Below are positions 24,563 through 35,213 of a stretch of DNA of 64,000 bases, piece after piece; the first letter of the stretch is position 1, and the number at the start of each line of letters is the position of its first letter. The notes under the pieces are model-generated. The model was not told the DNA's origin, made no database searches, and saw only the letters and a list, made by a program, of their open reading frames with translations. The stretch spans positions 124,001 to 188,000 of the forward strand of contig JASANH010001195.1 of NCBI GenBank assembly GCA_030248295.1, written 5' to 3'. Made by a program: the position numbers and the translations under genes. The DNA is from Mesodorylaimus sp. YZB2_4 (lineage: Eukaryota > Nematoda > Enoplea > Dorylaimida > Dorylaimidae).

Positions 24563-25375
24563 ACGGCCTCGCATGCTGCGCGCTGCACACAGTGTATAAT
24601 AAGTCACACACATATGCTTGGCAATGTCAGCACCAAAGGCGCATTGTCTGCGTGCTGCTGCTCTTTGGAAGGCTCAAAAGGACTGTGCCCAGCTGTTTCA
24701 CACGATGGCAAGATGAGTAAGCTGAAGCTCTACCGCTGCGAGGAAAATGCCTTGACCAAGATGAAGCCTGGATCGACACCTTTAAAAGTCTTTCCCCTTT
24801 CCAACTTTATGTTAATGCTCATCTTTTACCACCGCAGCAATGGCACAATTGAGGATGGAGGGACTCATTCTCAAAATGACTTACCCAAGCGCGACTCGGA
24901 CACTCGTCAATAAGTGCGCGCCGAGCCCTAGGGTCAGACAATCCTAGCCCACTATGAGCTGGATCTTTTAATGACACTCTGCTCGTTGCTCAGTCGTGTT
25001 GCTGATATTCATGCAGAAACAACAGCTTCTGCTTTTAACACTTTTCCTAATCGACCGTGGTTTCGTTTTGCAGTGTACCAGCCATCCTAAGCCCTGGTTA
25101 TGCCCTGGTTATGCCCTGTGTGTATTGGCTGGTCTAAAAGCTTTTCTCTGCAATAGCAGGCTTTCTTGAAAATAATAATAATTGTATAACTACTACAGAG
25201 TCAGACAAATATGAATATGTAGGGCACAAAGATGAAACAGTTACTTTACTGTCTTGGCAGATATAAAATTGCATTATGCATAGCCCTCTAGAAATTTCTA
25301 TTTTGTAAACAATGCTGCGGAAATCGGATACTTTGTCAGTTTCCAAAAGTCAGACCCTTTTCGCACGATCTTACA

Positions 25376-26867
25376 TTACTGGCGCTCATAGGAAAGATAA
25401 ATTCCATCACCATCCTGAATATATCCAGGCAGAATATGTTTTGCAATCAAGCGTACGATTCCAGTTTCCTCGAGTTCTTTGAGCTTTGGCTCCATTCCCA
25501 ACTGGACATACCATTTTTCCCATACGCCAAATATGATCAAGCCGCCGTGGCGCTAAAATGATGTTGTAAGGTGGGAGGCAGTAAGCAGTAGGAGGACTAC
25601 GTAGGAGCACCATGCACATGAAGCAGCGCATTGCGGCGTTGCTCCGTGCTCGCTTCTATGCTACTCGCACATTCTAATACGAGAAGAGTGGCCTGCTCCT
25701 GTCTGAAATAGTCTGCTACAGGTATGCGCCCCACTACGGAGAGATTTATTTCGATTGTTTCGCTGATAAAGAATTGACGCTTGACCGACTGCGACGTCTT
25801 CTGGCGAGTTTCTTACATGAAATTTTGTGGGTGATCCACTTATTGCTCGAAGAGGCGCGGTATTAGGGAGTTGAACATTATCACACCTACGACTACTTCA
25901 AGCTAGTAGGAATTGAGCTCTTGGCTGTAATTTAATCAAGCCTGGCAAGCTGAGAAGGAACGGGCTAAGACAAGTCTTGCGACTATACCTACGGCTGAAA
26001 CATCAGCCCGAGAGGTTAACGTCTCCCAGCCAGGGGAAAGTATCGATCTCTCTCCCATTGGCCATGGCCTTCCAGGCACGAGGGTTGCACAATGCAATGA
26101 ACAGAGCGCGCATAACGGCACGCATTTTTGTTGTTACTACTCTGCTCTTTTCAAAAAACCTATTTCAGTCACTCTATACGAAGTCATACTGTAGTCATAC
26201 TGTGTATTTAGAAACTGTGAAATGTTAGAGTAAAGCACAGCATAAACTAGAAACCTCGAACCGGAAGTGGAATCTTTCTAAAACTGTAATGCATGACAAA
26301 GTTTCCTCATTTTACCTTAGCTGGCTCAACAAAATGATGAATATGTTCGGATTCCATGTGCTTGAGCGAGAACACGCCAACACCCATGACAATGTCGTAT
26401 GACTCCAACTGCACGACCTTCGATACTTGATCGGGCAACAAGATTTCGTGGTAAAAATTGCTGTAAACTTGATTATTTTGTTTTTTCGCCACTTCTAACA
26501 TTCCAGCCGAGGCGTCTTGGCCGTCCAAAGTGATCTTGTCCCATGCGCTCATTCCAAATTGATCAATCACGGCAGCCTTGAGCAATCGACCAGCTTCGCC
26601 CGAGCCTGCACCAATTTCCAAGATTTTGATTTTCTCTTTTTCATTGATCATTTTTGCCAAATAAGGCAGAACCGATTGAATGAGAAGTTTTGGGCCTTGG
26701 TATTCCACTCGTTTCACCACATCGTCGTACGTGGCGCTCCAATTGTCGTAGAGACTAGCACACTCCTGTGGACTTTCAGAATGATGCGATTCTTCGATGT
26801 AGTAAGTGTGCGAATCGAGCTCTTTCTCCAATCGAAGTGGATGAATGACAAGGCCCTCCGTGGACAT
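25376..26867 (-). CDS. METTL27: METTL27-like SAM methyltransferase A
   Basis: Two exons, 26867-26316 and 25552-25376, join in phase 0 to 242 aa. Family signature: LYDNWSATYDD (residues 39-49), then class I SAM-binding motif I ILEIGAGSG (82-90), an acidic loop LDGQDASAGMLE, and YDIVMGVGVFS. The short second exon (RHGGLIIFGVWEKW to the stop) supplies the last strands of the Rossmann fold. METTL27/WBSCR27 proteins are predicted soluble methyltransferases of uncertain substrate. The start at 26867 matches the start of copy B. The frame also extends upstream, but that extension is not conserved in B. The 763-bp intron carries repeat sequence. A paralogue with identical exon lengths lies at 60608-61811. 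Confidence 0.88.
25930..26060. repeat. Dispersed repeat C, copy 1
   Basis: A block containing CGCGACTATACCT-like and AGCCAGGGG...TATCGAT words inside the intron of methyltransferase A also occurs at about 36330-36500. It may be an arm of the SINE families described elsewhere. Confidence 0.5.
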
Positions 26868-27784
26868 GCTTTTGGCTTCTGTGTGATATGTGTAAAAGTA
26901 TCGGTACAGACAGTGGTGTTGAGAACTAACAGGGTCTTCCGTGTAGCCAACACTTTCAATGTGCACACAAGCTCCTCTGCGCAGTCGACTTTCTGCCTGC
27001 GTGATTCCGACTGATGAAGATAATCTGCGCACGCATCGACTCATCTCCCGCAAAAAATTTTTTAAAAAATTTGGATGCGAATCCCCAGATTTTGTTAGAG
27101 ACGTTTTTATTGTAGAGAAAATCGGCGTTATGTCACGACTCGATGTAAAAAACTTGGGCGTCGCTTCACGGCGCTTGTTTCGAACCAAAAAAACCAAGCT
27201 GTATTGTGTGTGCTATGCTTTATGTCCTTCTTGAACGCTTTTTATGCGGCTCATTGTCAGTTCAGCTCGGCCGTAACCATTCATATTTTTCTTTCCTGCT
27301 GAAAGGTTTCGAGATCCACTGCTGCATTCTGATACAAGACTACTTGCCGAGTCACCAGTGATTAAGCGGTGCATATGGTTCAGCGAGTGGAAATTTGGAT
27401 GAGCAAACGAGGTGCGTACCGCGCAGAAAACTCCTATCGACGTCCAAGCCAAGTTCAGCCAAGCTGTGTTGGTCAAGGCCAGCGCGCTGTCAAAGAAATT
27501 CCCCCAAATTGCGGAAACTAGAATTGCCTAAGTCCAACAGCGATCGGCTGCTATGCAGTCAAATAGGATGTGTTCTGCCTTACAATCAGCCTCAGCGTAA
27601 ATTTGGTTTTCCCTGTAACGAAAGTGGCCTTTCTGCTGGCTCATCTGACAGGCAACGCGATATTGTTGGTGGGCTGGTGGTCTAGCGATAAAAATACAAA
27701 ACAGCGTTCAGCCCTTTCAGGAGCGCTTCGGGAACAATCAAGAAACCACACGAAGAGTGCATCAAAGAGCCATTGTTACCTGCT

Positions 27785-28090
27785 ATCACGGCCGGATCGG
27801 TTCTATATGTTTTGGTTCGGTCTCGGTTCTAACTAATCAATTCAGTTCGGTTTCGGTACAACATTTTGGTTCGAGAGCACTGGTTTTTCCTGTGAAATCC
27901 GCTGCCTGTGTGCTGCTAGCGCGTTGGAAAGGCTCGTGCATCCATTGCTAAAGGGTTGCGCGACACCAGCTGCTTAGTGCGCCATTGAACCGAAACAATT
28001 TCGATTCGGTGCACCGAACCGAAATTTCGGTTCCACCTCTTTCGGTTCTGTTCGGTCCGAACCGAGAGCCGAACCGATCCGCCCGTGAAT
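27785..28090. mobile_element. Possible MITE with GGTTCGGT arrays
   Basis: The left side CGGATCGGTTC and the right side GAACCGATCCG are inverted. The subterminal DNA is made of GGTTCGGT words on the left and ACCGAACC words on the right. The interior of about 300 bp has no coding capacity. No target-site duplication was found, so limits are approximate. Confidence 0.5.
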
Positions 28091-28323
28091 CCGCTAGAAT
28101 GTTTGGGACATTTTGAAGGCCCGTCCAAATCGATTATTCTGAACCCCCAAATACATAAGCTCACCTGTAGAAAAGTGCTCAAGATGATGAAAATGCAACA
28201 TGAGAGACGACAGCTTCTATGCCTTTGGAATTACTGCACAAATAAAACAGCATAAGTGGTCAGGACCTGCATATTACATTCTGATGCAAAAGTTATACAT
28301 TCCGAAACTGAAAGATAATGCAA

Positions 28324-28329
28324 TTTATT
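28324..28329 (-). terminator. Polyadenylation signal of claudin-like gene
   Basis: AATAAA on the minus strand, about 110 nt past the stop codon of the claudin-like gene. Confidence 0.5.
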
Positions 28330-28441
28330 GCATCAACAACGCGAAAATGCAGCATTTGTCATCCAAAATACTGATCTATAAACCAAACGGATCAGATGCT
28401 ATGCTATGCATCATCATACACGAATAAGCACATCTCCATTC

Positions 28442-28990
28442 CTATATTTGTCGGTAAGCGGTACGATCTTTGTGCCCCGATGGACCAGCTACGCCCACCA
28501 CTACGCACCCGATCAGAGCGGTCACACCGAATGCGGCAACGGATGCGACTGCGCACCAGAATGAATAGCCATACTTGCCTGTATCGCCTGGCTTAAAGGC
28601 GCCCTCGTATTGATAAGTGCACGCATAAGTGATCACGGCGGCCAGCTCCAGCAAGAATGCCAAGACAGCTAGCGCTGGCAGCGGTGGGGTCAAGAAACTT
28701 TGGCAACAACATCCGATGCAAGCCAATATCCACCAACAAGCAGCAAATGCTGATACGCACAGGGCCAGGAATATGCAGGCGATGACAGCTTTTCTCCATT
28801 TGGGGATGTTATCCTTGATGGTGTGGCAAATAAAATTGGTACTATTCACGTTTTCGCAAACTCTCAACAATCCGAAATGATTCTGGTTATTGTATTGGCG
28901 CCAATACGATGTTCCAGCAGCCACGCAAAGCAACACAGTGCCACTGATTAAGCCTCCCAAAAAGAGAACTTTCAAAACAATTGAGCACAT
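28442..28990 (-). CDS. Claudin/PMP22-like four-helix membrane protein
   Basis: Single-exon 182-aa protein. Four predicted membrane helices lie at about residues 5-27, 68-95, 104-126 and 143-167. The first extracellular loop has the claudin-type order W-x-GL-x-C-x-C (SYW, FGLLRVC, FICHTIKD). The second loop is short. Claudin-superfamily proteins act in cell junctions or as channel auxiliary subunits. The signature is partial, so a more general claudin-like or clc-type protein of invertebrates is as likely as a true claudin. The ATG at 28990 starts the first helix directly. AATAAA lies downstream on the same strand. Confidence 0.72.
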   Translation of the reverse strand: MCSIVLKVLFLGGLISGTVLLCVAAGTSYWRQYNNQNHFGLLRVCENVNSTNFICHTIKDNIPKWRKAVIACIFLALCVSAFAACWWILACIGCCCQSFLTPPLPALAVLAFLLELAAVITYACTYQYEGAFKPGDTGKYGYSFWCAVASVAAFGVTALIGCVVVGVAGPSGHKDRTAYRQI

Positions 28991-30160
28991 AGCGAGAGAA
29001 AAATTGTTGAAACTGCCTTGGTAAAACTGCAGTAGAGTCTAACAATACCCTCTGAACAGTGGCCAGTCGATCTCTAAAGACGACGAGCGAGTGAACTTTC
29101 CTGCTGGAGAAATAATGTCTTCTCTCAGCAGGTGAATCTCATCCAGTTTCGAGGGCCTCGGGGCATTGACGACGAACAGAAATACAATACTTCACTTATC
29201 TGCGAGACTAGCACATGGACTCAAAAACGGGTTTTGGGCTGCCCAGACACGGAATCTGTTTGAATGGGATCGAACAGTAAGAAATTGTTTTTGAACCGTA
29301 TGTGACTGCTCTGGGTGTCTCCGCATAGTCAGTTTATGCCACTGGGCAAAGCAGGGCAAAGTATTGCACAGAGGTGCGTGAGCGAAAGTATCTGTTGGCG
29401 TCACAGTCAAAAAGGGCGTATTCCAAACCTCGGTTGGCAATCTACTCCCATCGTTCACAGAGCTAGCGGCTGAGACCGTCGTCCGTCCATCAGGCCGATG
29501 TTTCAGCTATTGACCAGGTCGGAGGACTCGGTTTCTTACATATGAGGTTTGCAAGTGTCAGAGACATGCTACAGTACCCATGGCCAACAGAGGGGCATCT
29601 CTATTCTTTCCAGGCCATTGCAATATCATGTCGAAACAAGTTTTAAGGTTTCAATGTATGCAGTTTAAATAGGAGGCCAAGTAGAGTTCCGTGGACTGGA
29701 AACTAGAAAGAAACCCACATTCAAGCTGTCATGTACATTTTGAATTTAGCGTCTCAATGCTGTGCACATGACGTTTGTCATCGACTTTCGCGGTGCGAAT
29801 GGCAACGGAGTCGTGAAAATAAGCTCATTGCATTAGCGGGACGAGTTCTGAACACTTCCTACGTACTTCACGTTTTGGCATTTTTCTGTGTTAAGATTTC
29901 TTTATCGCCCAGAAATCAATGGCGAAAGGGAAAGCAGCCTCCGATCTGCCTCCTCCAGGCGCCACAAACCAAACCCGGATACGCAACTAGGATACGGCCT
30001 AACACTCACGATATAACGAGGCGGCTTCATAATTATTTCTCACGAAAACACGAACACTTCAACGAGCAGGTGATTTCTTAGCACTTACGCTGAGAAACTC
30101 CATGAATCCCGAAAGCTAGCATTTTCCTCCACAGTTAGGGTAAGCTCAAGCAGCTTGGCA

Positions 30161-32090
30161 ATGACTGTGTCTTATTCTGGAACTTTTCTTCGTTTATTAT
30201 TACGATGGAAAGGGAGCGTTTGGAAGGCGATTTGGCGAGAAGTCTTGGTTTGGTTGATACTCTATTATGGTCTGCGATTCGCTTTGGAGAGGCTCTTCAT
30301 GGATTCCACGAGGAAGGGCACCGTATTGAAGGTTATGAAAGCGTTTCAGGTGGCAACGAACGAAATGCCAATCGGTAAGTAGTTTCGGAAGTGATTGGAA
30401 TCAAAATGTCCTCACGAAAATCTAGGGCTGAGAAGGAATCGAACCCACCTAGCCAGGTCCGATGCAGGTCCACTCCCTATCAAGGCTCAACTTTCTGTGC
30501 GTGCATGTTGATTGACAGTGAGCCTAATTCTCATACAGAATTTACAAGTGATGTGATGATAGACGGTAGAGTCAGAACACTGAGAGAAGGTTCGCCGACA
30601 AGGGTCATGAAAAAACCATGCTCTACATAGCGGCTGACACTTGAAAGAGATAACCACGCGTTCACATGCAGCCCCGACAATAGTCGTACGCATAAAAGGC
30701 ACAGTGTCATTTCAAAAGAGACGAACAAAAAATCTTCCGTGAAATTCTGAACTGCATTTAAAAATCATGAAGAATAAGGTAAGGCTTTCGGGTGAAGAGA
30801 TTCATAAGCAGAAAGCATCAGCAGGACTAGCGTGCGATCCAGGAACAAGAACAGAAATCGAGCATACAGTATTGGGACCCAAAAAATCATAGTTCAGGAA
30901 TGTGTTTGTCACACTGTCAACAGGCATCCGTCAACAACTCCCACTGCCTGTGGGATTAGCAGCAGCGTAATTGCTTTAAACTGCATGATTATATTTTCCA
31001 AGGAAGCAATCCCTTGTCTTCATTTTCAGCAAACCTACCCCAAAGTTGGCAGTTTTATTTCAGGCTTCATGCTTGGTTTCTACGTCACCCAAGTTGTATC
31101 ACGATGGTGGGCCCAAGTGCAAAACTTGCCGTGGCCAGACGAAGTCATGAGCTTAGTTAACGCTTATCTGACCAAAGGAGACACGCCTGAGAACTTGCTT
31201 CTGCGTCGCCACAACATCGCTCGATATCTCATCCTCACCCAAATCATTGCACTGAGCGGTGTCTCGACCAGAATTCGAAAACGCTTTCCCACCCTCGAGC
31301 ACATCGTGGATTCGGGTCTGATGACCGCAGAGGAACATCAAATGCTGATGGGGTGCCCGTGCCCGAATTTACGTTGGCAAATGCCGCTCCATTGGGTCCA
31401 AAATTTGATCATACCTTTGGTTGGAGTAGGACCCGATCTGATCTCATCCACTTCGGCAACATCAATCTACAAAGAGCTGAATGTGTACAGGGCGGCACTC
31501 AGATCAGTTTTTCTGCACGATTGGATCAATATTCCTTTGGTGATCACCCAAGCTACTGGAGTTGGCCTATATGGATATTTCCTGGTTTCATTGTTTGGTC
31601 GTCAAACGGTGGCTGACGAGTTCGATACTTTGATTCCGTTCGGACCAATTATCAAATTTTGTGGCTATGTTGGATGGTTCAGGGTGGCGCAAGATTTGCT
31701 AAGACCATTTGGTACGAGTTTTTTCATCTCTGACCCATGAGGATGGATTTATTGTTTTCAGGCGAGGATGACGACGACGTAGAACTGAATTATTTAATCG
31801 AGCGGCACATCAATGCCGCTATGTCACTAGCTTTGCAGCCGAGTATCCGGGCACCGCCATTGGAGCCGGATCAACTTTTTGGGGTGAAAAAGATCTCGTT
31901 GCCCAATACCAAGTTGTCAGCAGATCGTGCTGACTGCCCACCGCTTATGATGGCCGTGTTTCCCGTCAAGACGGCTGAAGATCTTGTGTACGATCACAAT
32001 GAGACGATAGTGAACGAGATGGCAAACAGGGCCAGGAAAAGAGCGTTCATGTGTGACAGAGTGGACAAAGAGTGGACTTTATTCTTTTAA
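30161..32090 (+). CDS. Bestrophin chloride channel
   Basis: Three exons, 30161-30349, 31030-31711 and 31762-32090, join to 399 aa. Bestrophins are pentameric Ca-activated anion channels of the plasma membrane. The start MTVSYSG is the family N-terminus. It is followed by LRLLLRWKGSVWKAIWRE, the neck helix SGFMLGFYVTQVVSRWW, LPWPD, the helix with WINIPLVITQATGVGLYGYF, GRQ, and the calcium-clasp acidic cluster PFGEDDDDVELNYLIER at residues 289-305. The first intron uses CAG|GTGGCA, the choice that aligns best. A stronger donor at 30375 exists but would need another acceptor. The C-terminal tail is short compared with vertebrate members. In my remembered alignment the outer neck Ile of human BEST1 is replaced by Phe. 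Confidence 0.88.
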
Positions 32091-32094
32091 TAAA
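32089..32094 (+). terminator. Polyadenylation signal overlapping the bestrophin stop
   Basis: AATAAA shares two bases with the TAA stop at 32088-32090. If used, the 3' UTR would be only about 15-25 nt. Confidence 0.55.
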
Positions 32095-32754
32095 CTTGGA
32101 CAAGCTTTCTGCCAGGGTTGACCAGGGTCAATCGTCATATCATTGAGGTCGATTGTGCTATTTACAAAGGATCTAAATTCCGTACTGAAACAGTTTCGTG
32201 CGAACGTTCTTGCTTATTCAAAGCCTGGGTCGAACGTACCACCGTACCAGGCGGTGGTACTGTATGATACTGACGGATACAGCGTTGAAAATAGGCTGGT
32301 ACGCCATACCGACTTTTCTTCTATTTTGTGCTGTGATAATTTAGTAAACACTTTGCTTCAAAGCGGCCTGTTTTTGTGAAGAGTCTACAAAATAAATCTT
32401 CCAGCTGTTGGACATACAGTACTGTATTTATACTGGCAAGATCATCTTATGTTATAATCCTGATGCAAGTACTCGTACTTTGGGTCTATCCTTATAAATT
32501 CATGGTTCTGTTTCTGAATTGAAGGCACCTGCCATATAAGCAATACAGTTTCATGCATGAAGGACTTGAAACTCTGCCTCTCGTTTTTCCAAGAATTGCT
32601 GCTCGTTCAGGGACACAAACTTTGACTTAATTTTAACAAAAATTTTCTCTACTTGGTTCCCTCATCCCCTTTCTCTTTATGTAATTTGAAAGGTGGTTGA
32701 CTTCTTGCGCAATAAATCGACATAGGAGCAATATTTCTGCAGTATAGTGTTTTT

Positions 32755-33202
32755 TTTAAATTTTTGTGGGTTGGGCCCCGTGCCGCCCCAGTTCCGCCGG
32801 GACTTCCAGCCCGTTTTGCTATAGCCGGCCAGCAGTCATGATAAGCAACGCCGTGAGGTGTCCAGCTCTCACGGCAGCTTCCCTCTTTGTGTCTCCACTA
32901 GGAGCACCTCCACACGAGGGCATCCTGTACCAGCACCAGCCCCCCTTCCCCCAGGATGATACTGGGCGAGAACGGAGGGTCCTTCCCGACTGGTGTTTGG
33001 GAACCAGTTTCCTTATTCTCTACTCGTTAGGCGTCCGCCACATGACGGTACCCAGTGAGTCGCCCAGAGCCAGGTGTGCAAGGCCAGCGACGGACTCACC
33101 TTTACTGCCGTCCCCAGCTGGAACAGAACTGCGGCCTCCCAGTCAGGGTTGCTGGCCTAAGCAATGCGGGATCAACGCCTCAACTGAGCCACCGCGGCTC
33201 TT
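32755..33202 (-). mobile_element. tRNA-derived SINE, head type 2
   Basis: Read on the minus strand it begins GAGCCGCGGTGGCTCAGTTG, a tRNA-like box A. It continues with a body containing CTTGCACACCTGGCTCTGGG, then the 3' block GCCCTCGTGTGGAGGTGC and a tail near GGGTTGGGCCCAACC-like sequence. The copy at 57740-58030 has the same middle part. The 3' block is shared with head type 1 copies at 46260 and 51552. Confidence 0.7.
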
Positions 33203-33204
33203 TT

Positions 33205-34085
33205 GCAGTATAGTGTTGATCTGTATCTATACTGTATCTAATGAATATTCATATCTAAGATATGAATGCCACTGTTATCCATACCTGCAGTATATGTTTC
33301 CGTAAAAACATCTTTTTTATCTTTTGGGAGCCGAGATATGCATTTGAGATGTGAATTTAAAAATCCCGCGGAATTCCCAAATGCCTAAATGAGAGCACCA
33401 CTTGCATTAACTTACTATGTATTTTCCAATATTTTCAAAAAGATTATTTGGGGAAGATAGGCCCAACCGGGCTACATCAGCGAGCCACAGTAGCTGACCG
33501 CAGCTAAAGATTTCACGTTTTATTTACACTGAATTTGGGGCTGATGCTGCCAGTGTTGCTGAGGTGTAGTGGAATCATACTGCTTGGAGCTTGTGCTTTG
33601 GCTCAGCTACGGCACCTGCATGCTGGTAATCGTGCATCTGATGCTGACATGCATGGCTACTGCTCGTATGACTTGGCTTACAGTATATGAGAGGAGGCGC
33701 ACTTGACTAAAATGGCAGGGCAAACGTCTCAAAGAGCATTTCTAGCCGCTGTGACCACAGATGCGCTGCTTGCTCTGAAAATTTTCTACTGTGATGGTTC
33801 AGAAATCCGAGTCTTTATTTCATGATTAAAATTTGGCAAGCTCGTCTCTTCCCTCACCACCATTTAGAGTGAAAAAGAGGCCACTTTAAATCTTTGCTGT
33901 ATTTACAATTGCACATATTTATAATGCGGCATGCTACGGGCAAGTGATCCAGGAATTTTCACCTGGATCACTTAATAATCTAAGCTACAAGTTTTTATGT
34001 GTCAAACCTCGAACAAAATGTTATATATTTTAAACACACAAAATTGTGCTTCCTTTCCTTCTCAATTTTTTAAAAATCCTTTACA
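33205..34085. other. Intergenic, nothing recognised
   Basis: AT-rich DNA between the SINE and the 3' end of the receptor gene on the minus strand. No exon, RNA gene or clear repeat seen. Confidence 0.5.
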
Positions 34086-34091
34086 CTTTCA

Positions 34092-35210
34092 CTATCTATT
34101 CATCGAATCAAAAAACGCAGATCGAAATTTTCGAAAGAAAACCAAGTAAACAAAAAACAATTCGGCCTGTGAAAGCATTGCACATATCATGCCTATAATC
34201 CAATACCAAATGGCAAAATACTTGATTTTCATGTACAAGAGTTGGCGTGGCAAACCGCAATTTTCGCCCATGGCCGCGACTACATCGTAAAACGCTTGAT
34301 AACTCGATGCTAGCAGGTCACTGACAATGACAATGCTATCGATTATTTGAAATTTGCAGAGAAACAACGCATTTTTATGCTCGGCCACTGCCGCCTGCGC
34401 GTCCATCATGTTCGCAATCTGTCGCGATCTCCGACGCAGCCGAGCCACAATCGCCGCACAGAAATATATGAGTGCCAGGGCCAGGATAGCTCTGATCGAT
34501 GCGAGCACATATTGCATATACGATTTGTATATTCGTTTTTCCCCAATGCCCGTGGTTATTACGGTCAGCACCGATGGTCCATTTTCGTTCCGTCCCGTCC
34601 GGTAGGCCAAGACTGTCTCGAGGTGACGCTCCAATTCGAGACAACCAACCAGAAAAGATACAATGAAGGAAAGGGCGAAATATTTCTTAGTATTCTGTTT
34701 GGTGTGCTGTGTGGCCCAGCAAACAGCCCGAAAGCGATCGAGCATCATGAAAAATGTCAGCACTTAAACATTCAGCCTGATAGCGGCCTGCCAAATTGAT
34801 AGACCATAAAAGTTCAGATAAGCCACAATCGCGTTTCCAGTTCTCACATGGTTCATTAAAAAATCATTCGCAAAGGTCAGGGCGGCCCGGAGAAACAATG
34901 CGAGACAAATGAAACGGAGAAAAGTGAACGTGGTGCCCGTCACTTTGGGTGAGAGGAGAGTCAGGAACAGCAAAGCATTGCCAACCATGCCGATAGGGGC
35001 GAGAAGGCCTTCCACCAGTTTGTACTTGGCCAGGAAATAAGAAACCGCGACGACTGTGCTTCCTAAATATTGTTTCGATATCTCGCAGCACAGATAAATG
35101 TCCTCGCAGCTCCAGAAGCACCCATTCGTAACATTTCCAACAATTACTTTCGATGGGAGAGAGTAATAACAAGAGTTGAAATAAATATCGCTGCTCCAGC
35201 GGTCGCGGCA
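34092..35210 (-). pseudogene. 7TM receptor with one in-frame stop in TM3
   Basis: One continuous minus-strand frame encodes a rhodopsin-like 7TM protein except for a single TAA at 34764-34766. Upstream are an NVT glycosylation site, TM1 with the conserved GN (IGMVGNALLFLTLL), TM2 and the first half of TM3. Directly after the stop the frame continues as VLTFFMMLDRFRAVC, the cytoplasmic end of TM3 with DRF in place of DRY, then TM4-TM7 and a short tail. No frameshift is seen. The N-terminal exon with an ATG is not identified; the frame is open back to 35210. It may be a young pseudogene, a polymorphic null, a base-calling error, or less likely a readthrough gene. The ligand class is not recognisable. 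Confidence 0.7.
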
Positions 35211-35213
35211 TTA

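Larger units (their letters stand above)
21144..25370. other. Intergenic, repeat-rich, with a methyltransferase fragment
   Basis: No intact gene is recognised. It contains the palindromic MITE at 22191-22314, the inverted methyltransferase fragments at 23081-23340 and one member of an unclassified repeat at 24472-24562. Small open frames elsewhere show no domain. Confidence 0.5.

Noticed and set aside
26517-27014. 165-codon plus-strand frame
   Set aside because: It is the antisense shadow of exon 1 of methyltransferase A; the analogous plus-strand frame opposite gene B is also a shadow.
26868-27197. N-terminal extension of methyltransferase A by 110 codons
   Set aside because: The extension is Arg/Ser-rich, is not found in copy B and precedes a start codon whose sequence context is conserved between A, B and the broken third copy.
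32143-32379. 78-codon frame after bestrophin
   Set aside because: No domain, no paralogue, and it begins just after the gene's polyadenylation signal; likely chance.
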